DNA from: Gammaproteobacteria bacterium
GTDB taxonomy: Bacteria; Pseudomonadota; Gammaproteobacteria; UWMA-0217
Direction: 5' to 3'
DNA length: 5,532 bases
Assembly (NCBI GenBank): GCA_011330835.1
Contig: DRPO01000156.1
Span: 1-5,532, forward strand
Shown: piece by piece, positions 1 through 5,476 of the stretch
How the letters are laid out: the number at the start of each line of letters is the position of its first letter
Numbering within the stretch: the stretch's first letter is position 1
Program-made: the position numbers and the translations under genes
Notes under the pieces: generated by a model
Seen by the model: only the letters and a program-made list of their open reading frames with translations
Databases searched by the model: none
What the model was told of the DNA's origin: nothing

Positions 1-178
1 AAGGCGCTTGCCGTAATCACTGACAGGACGGCGCGTTTTCACCCGGCCAGCCTCGCATGGCCGCGCATCGAATGCGGGGTTATTATCCGCGCCGGGAACA
101 GTGACCGGACAGGTCGCCAAACAGGCAATCGGGCCGGCGCGATGCCGGCCTGACTGTCCATGACCGAGAGCATTTCCT
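1..178. other. Leader upstream of fabF, no gene recognised
   Basis: No coding region can be supported here. Reading frame 3 gives only six residues (ending RNH) before a TGA at 21-23, which could be the tail of an upstream gene but is too short to identify. Frame 1 is open to a TGA at 151-153, but its translation resembles nothing I know. In related operons acpP lies upstream of fabF, but no acyl carrier protein sequence is visible. Several small inverted repeats occur: CGGCCA at 44-49 with TGGCCG at 58-63, CGCAT at 64-68 with ATGCG at 72-76, and the stronger hairpin listed separately at 132-150. A GAGAG at 166-170 sits 8 bases before the fabF GTG and is the likely ribosome binding site. Confidence 0.6.
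132..150 (+). promoter_or_regulatory. Leader hairpin before fabF
   Basis: GGCCGGC at 132-138 pairs perfectly with GCCGGCC at 144-150 around the five-base loop GCGAT. A second, outer pairing is possible between GGACAG at 107-112 and CTGTCC at 154-159, which would enclose the first. No T-run follows the stem, so it does not look like a standard intrinsic terminator. It ends 28 bases before the fabF start. It could shape the 5' end of the fabF mRNA, or stabilise a processed transcript if acpP and fabF are co-transcribed. The pairing is seen in the sequence; any role is inference. Confidence 0.4.
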
Positions 179-1423
179 GTGAGTAAACGTCGCGTTGTCG
201 TAACCGGGCTGGGGATCGTTTCCCCGGTGGGAACTGGCCTGGAGGTCGCCTGGAGCAATATTCTGGCGGGCAAGAGCGGCATTCGGACCGTCGACGCCTA
301 TGACGTGTCCGATTTTCCCGTTCGGTTCGCGGGCACGGTGCCGGATTTCGACGCCGACGCCTATATCCCGAGAAAAGAGCAGAAGAAAATGGATGTCTTC
401 ATCCATTATGGCATCGGCGCGGGCATTGAAGCGATCAGGGATTCCGGGCTGGAAATCAACGAAGGCAACGCCGAGCGGGTCGGCGTCTCGATTGGCGCCG
501 GCATCGGCGGACTGGGCGGCATCGAGCGCAATCACATCGCCTTGCTGGACGGCGGGCCACGCAAGATCTCGCCATTTTTCGTGCCGGCCAGCATTATCAA
601 CATGATCTCCGGCAACCTGTCGATCATGCAGGGCATCAAGGGGCCGAACCTCTCCACCGTCACCGCCTGCTCCACCGGAACGCATAACATTGGCGACGCC
701 GCTCGGCTGATCAGCTACGGAGACGCCGACGTGATGATCGCCGGCGGCGCGGAAATGGCTTCGACGCCGCTGGGTCTGGCGGGGTTCGCCGCGGCTCGGG
801 CGCTGTCGAAGCGCAATGATTCGCCGGAGAGCGCCAGCCGCCCATGGGATCGCGACCGCGACGGTTTCGTGCTCGGCGATGGGGCCGGGATCGTCGTGCT
901 GGAGGAACTGGAGCACGCCCGCGCCCGAGGCGCCCGCATCTATTGCGAAATCGCCGGTTACGGCATGAGCGGCGACGCCTACCACATGACGCTGCCGTCC
1001 AAGGGCGGCGAGGGCGCGGCGCGCTGCATGACCAACGCCTTGCGCGACGCCGGCGTCAACCCGGAAGAGGTGGACTATATCAACGCCCACGGCACCTCCA
1101 CGCCCGCCGGCGACGTGGCGGAAACGCAGGCCATCCACCGCGCCTTCGGCGACGCCGCCCGCCAGGTCGCGGTCAGCTCCACCAAATCCATGACCGGTCA
1201 CCTGCTGGGCGCGGCCGGCGGTGTCGAAGCCGTCTTCTCCATCCTCGCGCTGCGCGACAATGTCCTGCCGCCCACCATCAACCTGGACAACCCCGGCGAA
1301 GGCTGTGACCTGGACTACGTGCCCAACCAGGCGCGCGAAGCCAGGCTCAATATCGCCCTGTCCAACTCCTTCGGCTTTGGCGGCACCAACGGCACGTTGG
1401 TCTTCCGAAAATCGGTCGATTGA
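179..1423 (+). CDS. fabF: 3-oxoacyl-ACP synthase II (KAS II)
   Basis: FabF condenses malonyl-ACP with acyl-ACP, releasing CO2, in cytosolic type II fatty acid elongation. In known systems it is the synthase that extends C16:1 to C18:1. The 414 residues match the usual family length of about 412. The nucleophile Cys164 lies in VTACSTGTHN, the first catalytic histidine is His304 in NAHGTSTPAGD, the second is His341 in KSMTGHLLGAAGG with the conserved Lys336, and the glycine-rich FGFGGTN motif is at 398-404. The N-terminus RRVVVTGLGIVSPVG is typical. The start is GTG, supported by GAGAG 8 bases upstream and by alignment to the family N-terminus. The TGA stop overlaps the pabC start by four bases. 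FabB is the nearest alternative, but the N-terminus, the motifs and the pabC neighbour favour FabF. Confidence 0.97.
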   Translation: MSKRRVVVTGLGIVSPVGTGLEVAWSNILAGKSGIRTVDAYDVSDFPVRFAGTVPDFDADAYIPRKEQKKMDVFIHYGIGAGIEAIRDSGLEINEGNAERVGVSIGAGIGGLGGIERNHIALLDGGPRKISPFFVPASIINMISGNLSIMQGIKGPNLSTVTACSTGTHNIGDAARLISYGDADVMIAGGAEMASTPLGLAGFAAARALSKRNDSPESASRPWDRDRDGFVLGDGAGIVVLEELEHARARGARIYCEIAGYGMSGDAYHMTLPSKGGEGAARCMTNALRDAGVNPEEVDYINAHGTSTPAGDVAETQAIHRAFGDAARQVAVSSTKSMTGHLLGAAGGVEAVFSILALRDNVLPPTINLDNPGEGCDLDYVPNQAREARLNIALSNSFGFGGTNGTLVFRKSVD

Positions 1424-2226
1424 TTGCCGCCGTTCACGCGCTGCTGAATGGCGAGCCCGCCACAGGGCTCTCTCTCCTCGACCGCGGGCTGCACTATGGC
1501 GACGGATTGTTCGAAACGGTGCGGGTTCGCCAGCGCCAACCCCTCTATTGGCGGGAACACCTCGACCGGCTCGAACGCGGCTGCCGCCGGCTGGCGCTGC
1601 CCTTTCCCGGCGCCGACGCGCTTGACCGCGACGCACAACGCCTGCTGGCCGAACAGAATCCCGGCCTGCTGAAGATCATCGTCACGCGCGGGCCGGGCGA
1701 GCGCGGCTACCGACCGCCGACCGGCGTGGCCAACCGCCTGATGATCGCCTATCCCCACGCCCCCGCCGCCTCCGGGAAACCGCTCGCCGTGACGCTTTGC
1801 CGACACCGGCTGGGCCTCAACCCGGCGCTGGCCGGCGTCAAGCACCTCAACCGGCTCGATCAGATCCTGGCGCGCGCCGAATGGGCGGACGAGTTCGACG
1901 AAGGGTTGATCCGCGACCTCGACGGCAACCTGATCGAGGCCGTGGCCAGCAACGTCTTCCTGGTCTTCGGCGATACACTGGTCACGCCCGAGCTGAATCG
2001 TTGCGGCGTTGCGGGTATCATGCGACAGAAGATCCTGGATCAGGCCGACTCGCTGGGGTATCAGGTGGATATCCGGCAGGTCGATCCCGCCGAAATCGCG
2101 CAGGCCGACGAACTGTTTCTGTGCAACTCGGTGGCGGGCATCCGGCCCGTGGCCAGCGTGGACGCGCATCGCTGGCCCGATCACCCCGCGACCCGTCGCC
2201 TGATCGAAGCCCTGAACCCGACATGA
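1420..2226 (+). CDS. pabC: 4-amino-4-deoxychorismate lyase
   Basis: PabC is a cytosolic PLP enzyme of fold type IV that splits 4-amino-4-deoxychorismate into 4-aminobenzoate and pyruvate for folate synthesis. The 268 residues fit the family. LLDRGLHYGDGLFETVRV (about 19-36) is the family N-terminal signature. Lys141 in GVKHLNRLDQ is the expected PLP Schiff-base lysine. Glu173 in LIEAVASNVF is the expected contact to the PLP ring nitrogen, and a TP pair follows at 189-190. The start is most likely TTG at 1420, which overlaps the fabF stop as TTGA and puts the LLNG segment where relatives have their first strand; no ATG or GTG lies nearby and no strong Shine-Dalgarno is visible, so the exact start is less certain than the gene. 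Related members of this fold are branched-chain and D-amino acid aminotransferases, but the fabF-mltG context argues for PabC. Confidence 0.94.
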   Translation: MIAAVHALLNGEPATGLSLLDRGLHYGDGLFETVRVRQRQPLYWREHLDRLERGCRRLALPFPGADALDRDAQRLLAEQNPGLLKIIVTRGPGERGYRPPTGVANRLMIAYPHAPAASGKPLAVTLCRHRLGLNPALAGVKHLNRLDQILARAEWADEFDEGLIRDLDGNLIEAVASNVFLVFGDTLVTPELNRCGVAGIMRQKILDQADSLGYQVDIRQVDPAEIAQADELFLCNSVAGIRPVASVDAHRWPDHPATRRLIEALNPT

Positions 2227-3254
2227 TCCGAAAAGCCCTCGCCATCCTGTTCCTGCTGCTGATCGCCCTGGCCGGCATTTTCGGCTGGCGCGGCTGGCAG
2301 GCCATGCGGCAACCCCTCACGCTGCCCGAAGAGGGCCTCGTTTTCCAGCTCAAACCCGGCGCATCGCTGCGCACGCTATCCCGGCAACTCGCCGCGCAAG
2401 GCGTCGTCGCCAACCCCTGGTACGTGGAGATCCAGGCCCGCTGGCTGGACAAGGGCGGCGCCATCCAGGCCGGCGAATACCGGCTAACGCCGCCGATGAC
2501 GATTCCCGACCTGCTGCGCAAACTGCGCCAGGGCGACGCGCTGCAACACCGCTTCACCATTGTCGAAGGAACCCGCTTCCGCGATTTCGCCCGCCAACTG
2601 GCCGAGATGGCAAAGCAGGGGCTGATTCGCGCCACCATCGAGGACGGCCAGTACGCGGCGGCCTTCCGCAAGCTCACCGGCCAGCCGCACGAGGAAGGCT
2701 GGATTTTTCCCGACACCTACCAGTACTCGCGCAACAACACCGACCGCGCCCTGATGCGGGAGGCCTACAGGAAAATGAAAGCTACGCTGGACAAAAACTG
2801 GACCTCGCGGCAAAAGGATCTGCCCCTGAAAACCCCCTATGAAGCGCTGATTCTCGCCTCCATCGTCGAAAAGGAAACCGGCGTCGCCAGCGAGCGCCCG
2901 ATCATCGCCGGCGTCTTCGTTCGTCGCCTGCGCAAGGGCATGAAGCTGCAAACCGACCCCACCGTCGTCTACGGCATGGGCGAACGCTACCAGGGCAACA
3001 TCCGCAAGGCCGACCTCAAGCGGGACACCCCCTACAACACCTACACCCGCAAGGGCCTGCCGCCCACCCCGATCTCCCTGCCCGGCGCCGGCGCCATCGA
3101 AGCGGTCACCCACCCCAACGACACCGGCGCGCTGTTTTTCGTCGCCAAGGGCGGCGGGCGGCATCACTTCTCGAAAACCTACAAGGAACACCGCGCCGCC
3201 GTGATCAAATATCTGCTCGGCGGCAAGGCCAAGCGCTACAAGGGAGACAGTTGA
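2223..3254 (+). CDS. mltG: Endolytic murein transglycosylase MltG (YceG-like)
   Basis: MltG is an inner-membrane lytic transglycosylase that cleaves nascent peptidoglycan glycan strands and so limits their length. The 343 residues match the family. A short basic N-terminus (MIRK) precedes one hydrophobic segment at about 5-21, giving a cytoplasmic N-terminus and a periplasmic body. A LysM-like segment lies at about 35-105 (VFQLKPGASLRTLSRQL and later IPDLLRKLRQGD). The catalytic domain follows, with GWIFPDTYQY at 159-168, the catalytic Glu216 in LASIVEKETG, QTDPTVVYG at 243-251, YNTY at 271-274 and GLPPTPIS at 278-285. The ATG overlaps the pabC stop as ATGA, and the signal anchor begins directly after it. 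The same frame stays open further upstream through pabC, but that part lacks family similarity. The pabC-mltG-tmk neighbourhood is typical. Confidence 0.96.
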   Translation: MIRKALAILFLLLIALAGIFGWRGWQAMRQPLTLPEEGLVFQLKPGASLRTLSRQLAAQGVVANPWYVEIQARWLDKGGAIQAGEYRLTPPMTIPDLLRKLRQGDALQHRFTIVEGTRFRDFARQLAEMAKQGLIRATIEDGQYAAAFRKLTGQPHEEGWIFPDTYQYSRNNTDRALMREAYRKMKATLDKNWTSRQKDLPLKTPYEALILASIVEKETGVASERPIIAGVFVRRLRKGMKLQTDPTVVYGMGERYQGNIRKADLKRDTPYNTYTRKGLPPTPISLPGAGAIEAVTHPNDTGALFFVAKGGGRHHFSKTYKEHRAAVIKYLLGGKAKRYKGDS

Positions 3255-3880
3255 TGACGCCCGGGCGGTTTATCACCTTCGAAGGCGGGGAGGGCGGCGG
3301 CAAGTCCACCCAGATCGAAAAACTGGCCGACTACCTGCGCGGGCGAGGCGTATCGGTTCAAGTCACCCGCGAGCCGGGCGGAACCGAAGTCGCCGAAGCC
3401 ATCCGCCGGGTGCTGCTCGACAAGTCGTTGCCGGCAATGCGGGCCGACACCGAACTGATGCTGATGTTCGCCGCCCGGGTCGAGCATGTCGAAACGCTCA
3501 TCAAACCCGCGCTGGCCAGCGGCGACTGGGTGCTGTCGGATCGCTTCGCCGACGCCAGCCATGTCTACCAGGGCGCGGGCCGGGGCGTTGATGAAACCCG
3601 GCTCGACGCATTGCACCGGTGGAGCCTCGGAGATTTCGAGCCGGATCTGACCCTGCTGCTCGATCTCCCGGTGGAGCAGGGCATGGCGCGGGTGCGCCAG
3701 CGCGGCGTCAAAGACCGTTTCGAGGAAGAACAAACCGAATTTTTCGAACGGGTGCGCGCGGGCTACCTCGCTCGCGCGGCGCGTTTCAGCCAGCGATTCC
3801 GGGTCATCGACGCCAGCGACGACATCGACACCGTGGCCCGACGCATCCAGACAGTGGTGGACGCATGGCTGCCGAACTGA
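3254..3880 (+). CDS. tmk: Thymidylate kinase
   Basis: Tmk phosphorylates dTMP to dTDP with ATP in the cytosol, an essential step towards dTTP. The 208 residues are of normal length. The P-loop is GGEGGGKST at 11-19. The TREPGGT motif is at 38-44, and the DRF motif (Asp96, Arg97) contributes to nucleotide binding. YQGAGRG lies at 105-111. An arginine-rich lid region follows at about 146-165 (VRQRGVKDRFEEEQTEFFERV). I chose the ATG at 3254 because AGGGAGA at 3241-3247 is a clear ribosome binding site six bases upstream; a TTG at 3251 in the same frame is possible but less likely. The ATG shares one base with the mltG stop (TGATG), and the 3' end overlaps holB by 16 bases. Functionally it uses dTMP whose synthesis depends on folate, to which pabC contributes. 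Confidence 0.97.
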   Translation: MTPGRFITFEGGEGGGKSTQIEKLADYLRGRGVSVQVTREPGGTEVAEAIRRVLLDKSLPAMRADTELMLMFAARVEHVETLIKPALASGDWVLSDRFADASHVYQGAGRGVDETRLDALHRWSLGDFEPDLTLLLDLPVEQGMARVRQRGVKDRFEEEQTEFFERVRAGYLARAARFSQRFRVIDASDDIDTVARRIQTVVDAWLPN

Positions 3881-4848
3881 CTCCCTGGCCGTGGCAGATC
3901 GAACCGTGGCGGCGTCTGCACGCCCAGCGTCAGCGCGGCCAGATGCCGCACGCCATTCTGCTCATCGGCCAGCCCGGCCTTGGTCTGAACCATTTCGCCA
4001 GCGTACTGGCCCAATCGCTGCTCTGCGACCAGCCGCGAGACGACGGCCAACCCTGCGGCGACTGCGGCCCCTGCCGACAGTTCGCCGGCGACGTGCATCC
4101 CGACTTCCAGCGCCTGACGCTGCTCGAAGACAAAAAACACATCCTCGTCGACCAGATCCGCGAGATCAACGAATTCATCGGCCTCACCAGCGGCGGCTCC
4201 GGACGCAAGGCCGTGGTCATCTCGCCCGCCGACCGAATGAACGTCAACGCCGCCAACAGCCTGCTGAAAACCCTCGAAGAACCCCCCGGCGACATCACCA
4301 TCATCCTCGTCGCGCACCAGCTACACCTGCTGCCCGCCACCATCAAAAGCCGCTGCCAGATGCTCAAGTTCAGCCCCCCGTCCCGCGAGGAGGCCTCGGC
4401 CTGGCTGAGCCAGCGCGGCCACGCCGACCCCGAAGCCCTGCTGCAACTCGGCCAGGGCGCGCCCTGCCTGGCCGAACGGATGGACGACCCCAGCCTGTTC
4501 CAGGCCTACGACGCGGTCGCCAGCGACATCATCGACCTGCTCCAGGGCCGCAAAACCTTTCCCCAACTGCGCGGCGACTGGCGCGGCCGCGACATCCACC
4601 GCCTGATGGACTGGTCTCTCTCCCTGCTGCGCGACTGTATCCGCGCCGCCAGTTATCCGGCCGATGGCCGGTTCGAGAACCCCGGTCGCATCGCCGACTT
4701 GCGGGAAATCGCCAACCGGTTACACTTGTCCCGCCTGTTCACCGTCCACGACCACCTCGTCGCCCTGATGAACCGGCTCGAACACCCACTCAACCAGGAA
4801 CTGCTGCTCGACGACCTCTTGTTGTCATGGCAGTCGCTAGGCAGGTAA
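3865..4848 (+). CDS. holB: DNA polymerase III subunit delta-prime
   Basis: HolB is the delta-prime subunit of the clamp-loader complex that places the beta sliding clamp on primed DNA. The 327 residues are close to the family length of about 330. The N-terminal WRRLHAQRQRGQMPHAILLIGQPGLG is typical. The P-loop position reads GQPGLGLN at 35-42 and lacks the Lys-Ser/Thr pair, as expected for delta-prime, which does not hydrolyse ATP. Cys54, Cys64, Cys67 and Cys70 form the zinc-binding module. NAANSLLKTLEEPP at 128-141 and the SRC motif at 162-164, whose arginine completes a neighbouring ATP site, are clear. The C-terminal collar helices end in LLLSWQSLGR. The ATG at 3865 is the best start and lies inside tmk, an overlap of 16 bases. 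The motifs and the tmk neighbour separate it from DnaX. Confidence 0.95.
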   Translation: MAAELTPWPWQIEPWRRLHAQRQRGQMPHAILLIGQPGLGLNHFASVLAQSLLCDQPRDDGQPCGDCGPCRQFAGDVHPDFQRLTLLEDKKHILVDQIREINEFIGLTSGGSGRKAVVISPADRMNVNAANSLLKTLEEPPGDITIILVAHQLHLLPATIKSRCQMLKFSPPSREEASAWLSQRGHADPEALLQLGQGAPCLAERMDDPSLFQAYDAVASDIIDLLQGRKTFPQLRGDWRGRDIHRLMDWSLSLLRDCIRAASYPADGRFENPGRIADLREIANRLHLSRLFTVHDHLVALMNRLEHPLNQELLLDDLLLSWQSLGR

Positions 4849-4852
4849 AGGC

Positions 4853-5194
4853 ATGTCAACCGGACACTCGATTCTTTCGCTGTCGATCAAGGAAAAATCC
4901 TCCCTCTACGCCGCCTACATGCCCTTCGTCAAAAACGGCGGCCTGTTCATTCCCACCAGCAAGAAATACCGCCTCGGCGAAGAAGTCTTCATGCTCCTCA
5001 ACCTCGTCGACGAACCCGAACGCATCCCCATCGCCGGCAAAGTCATCTGGATCACCCCGCGCGGCGCCTCCGCCAGCCGCACCCCCGGCATCGGCGTCCA
5101 GTTCAACGAAGCCGACGAAGGCAAGACCCGCCAGAAACTGGAATCCATCCTCGGCCCCAGCCTGAATTCAGAGCGGCCCACGCATACGATGTGA
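4853..5194 (+). CDS. pilZ: Type IV pilus assembly protein PilZ
   Basis: PilZ is a small cytosolic protein required for type IV pilus biogenesis; in Xanthomonas, PilZ links the assembly ATPase PilB to the regulator FimX. The 113 residues are one PilZ domain: ILSLSIKEKSSLYAAYMPF at 7-25, VKNGGLFIPT at 26-35, GEEVFMLLNLVDEP at 42-55, AGKVIWITPRG at 61-71 and GIGVQFNE at 79-86. The RxxxR and [DN]xSxxG motifs that bind cyclic di-GMP in canonical PilZ domains are absent, as in the pilus PilZ orthologues. The C-terminus SERPTHTM resembles what I recall of the conserved tail of these proteins, so the gene appears complete although repeats begin just after its stop. CAGG at 4842-4845 is the probable ribosome binding site, seven bases from the ATG. 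It lies four bases after holB and ends the visible operon. Confidence 0.95.
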   Translation: MSTGHSILSLSIKEKSSLYAAYMPFVKNGGLFIPTSKKYRLGEEVFMLLNLVDEPERIPIAGKVIWITPRGASASRTPGIGVQFNEADEGKTRQKLESILGPSLNSERPTHTM

Positions 5195-5246
5195 CCTTTC
5201 CTTTGTTGGGGGCTGTGACCAAGAAGAACTCCAACCTCCAGGCGAT

Positions 5247-5263
5247 GTCGGGCGAAGCCCGAC
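5247..5263. repeat. Perfect 7-bp hairpin, GAA loop
   Basis: GTCGGGC at 5247-5253 pairs perfectly with GCCCGAC at 5257-5263 around the loop GAA. It begins 53 bases after the pilZ stop and touches the next hairpin with no spacer. The two together could protect or end the 3' end of the operon transcript, or they may simply be modules of the composite repeat. Confidence 0.6.
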
Positions 5264-5281
5264 GAGCCGTAAGGCTCTTTC
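5264..5281 (+). terminator. Possible weak intrinsic terminator after pilZ
   Basis: GAGCC at 5264-5268 pairs with GGCTC at 5273-5277 around GTAA, a stable GNRA-type tetraloop in RNA. Three T residues, then C and further pyrimidines, follow directly. The stem has only five pairs and the T-run is short, so this would be weak alone; stacked on the preceding 7-bp hairpin it is the best terminator candidate downstream of pilZ. No other hairpin in this gap has a T-tract on its 3' side. Confidence 0.35.
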
Positions 5282-5323
5282 TCCCCCTTCGCCCGCCCCG
5301 CCTCGCCAGTGCGCTGACTCGGG

Positions 5324-5347
5324 CAATCGGCCATGGATGGCCGATTG
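5324..5347. repeat. Perfect 10-bp hairpin with TGGA loop
   Basis: CAATCGGCCA at 5324-5333 pairs exactly with TGGCCGATTG at 5338-5347, leaving the loop TGGA. Its apex CATGGATG is identical to that of the following hairpin, from which it is separated by one base. It is nested inside the larger inverted repeat at 5297-5409. Confidence 0.85.
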
Positions 5348-5348
5348 A

Positions 5349-5380
5349 GGCTTGTCCGCGCATGGATGCGCGTACAAGCC
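5349..5380. repeat. 14-bp hairpin with one mismatch, TGGA loop
   Basis: The arms 5349-5362 and 5367-5380 pair at 13 of 14 positions; the only mismatch is C5356 opposite T5373. The loop is TGGA, as in the preceding hairpin, but the stem sequences differ. Two different stems under the same apex suggest that the apex is conserved and the stems vary with compensating changes. Confidence 0.85.
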
Positions 5381-5442
5381 GACCGACAAAGGCGTACTGG
5401 CGAGGCGGGAAAAAGCGGGTGACGGGGGCGCCCTTTCTTTTG

Positions 5443-5476
5443 GTTACTTTTCTTTGGGCGAGCAAAGAAAAGTCAC
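5443..5476. repeat. A/T-rich inverted repeat, 14 of 15 pairs
   Basis: ACTTTTCTTTG at 5446-5456 pairs perfectly with CAAAGAAAAGT at 5463-5473 around the six-base loop GGCGAG. After one mismatch (T5445 opposite C5474) the pairs 5444/5475 and 5443/5476 extend it, and a G-T wobble is possible beyond. The A/T-rich arms contrast sharply with the GC-rich surroundings. It lies 34 bases right of the 113-base element and may be part of the same composite repeat. A stem of this composition with no following T-run is not a typical intrinsic terminator. Confidence 0.8.

Larger units (their letters stand above)
5297..5409. repeat. 113-base nested inverted-repeat element
   Basis: CCCGCCTCGCCAGT at 5297-5310 is the exact reverse complement of ACTGGCGAGGCGGG at 5396-5409. 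Pairing continues inward with a G-T wobble at 5311/5395 and three further pairs at 5312-5314 with 5392-5394. The arms enclose two more hairpins, at 5324-5347 and 5349-5380, so the element can fold into a three-way-junction structure as RNA or single-stranded DNA. No transposase is encoded inside. The architecture fits a non-autonomous palindromic repeat or a structured intergenic element; the fold is seen, the origin is inferred. Confidence 0.8.

Noticed and set aside
81..86. TATTAT as a possible -10 box for a fabF promoter
   Set aside because: It is one base off the consensus, but the best-spaced -35 (TGGCCG at 58-63) matches only three of six positions; too weak to annotate.
83..1636. Long minus-strand open frame of 517 codons opposite fabF and the start of pabC
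   Set aside because: It lies antisense to an unmistakable fabF, has no recognisable domain, and is the usual chance frame in GC-rich coding DNA.
1315..2184. Minus-strand open frame of 289 codons opposite pabC
   Set aside because: It is antisense to a clear PabC with all key residues, and its translation has no family resemblance.
1797..2222. Upstream extension of the mltG frame into pabC
   Set aside because: The extension is arginine- and proline-rich and overlaps PabC coding; the signal anchor of MltG begins right after the ATG at 2223, which forms the ATGA junction.
2484..3191. Minus-strand open frame of 235 codons opposite mltG
   Set aside because: It is antisense to a clear MltG, glycine- and valine-rich, with no domain; a chance frame.
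3619..3864. Upstream extension of the holB frame into tmk
   Set aside because: The delta-prime N-terminus begins at the ATG at 3865; the extension only shadows tmk.
3891..5165. Plus-strand open frame of 424 codons across holB and pilZ
   Set aside because: It is extremely rich in Arg and Pro, overlaps two conserved genes in another frame and matches no family.
5103..5465. Minus-strand open frame of 120 codons through the repeat and the pilZ end
   Set aside because: It covers the palindromes and the antisense of the PilZ C-terminus and has no recognisable domain; most likely a repeat-derived spurious frame.
5297..5476. CRISPR array or insertion sequence
   Set aside because: The repeats are inverted and of unequal sequence, not direct and evenly spaced, and no transposase or Cas gene is present.
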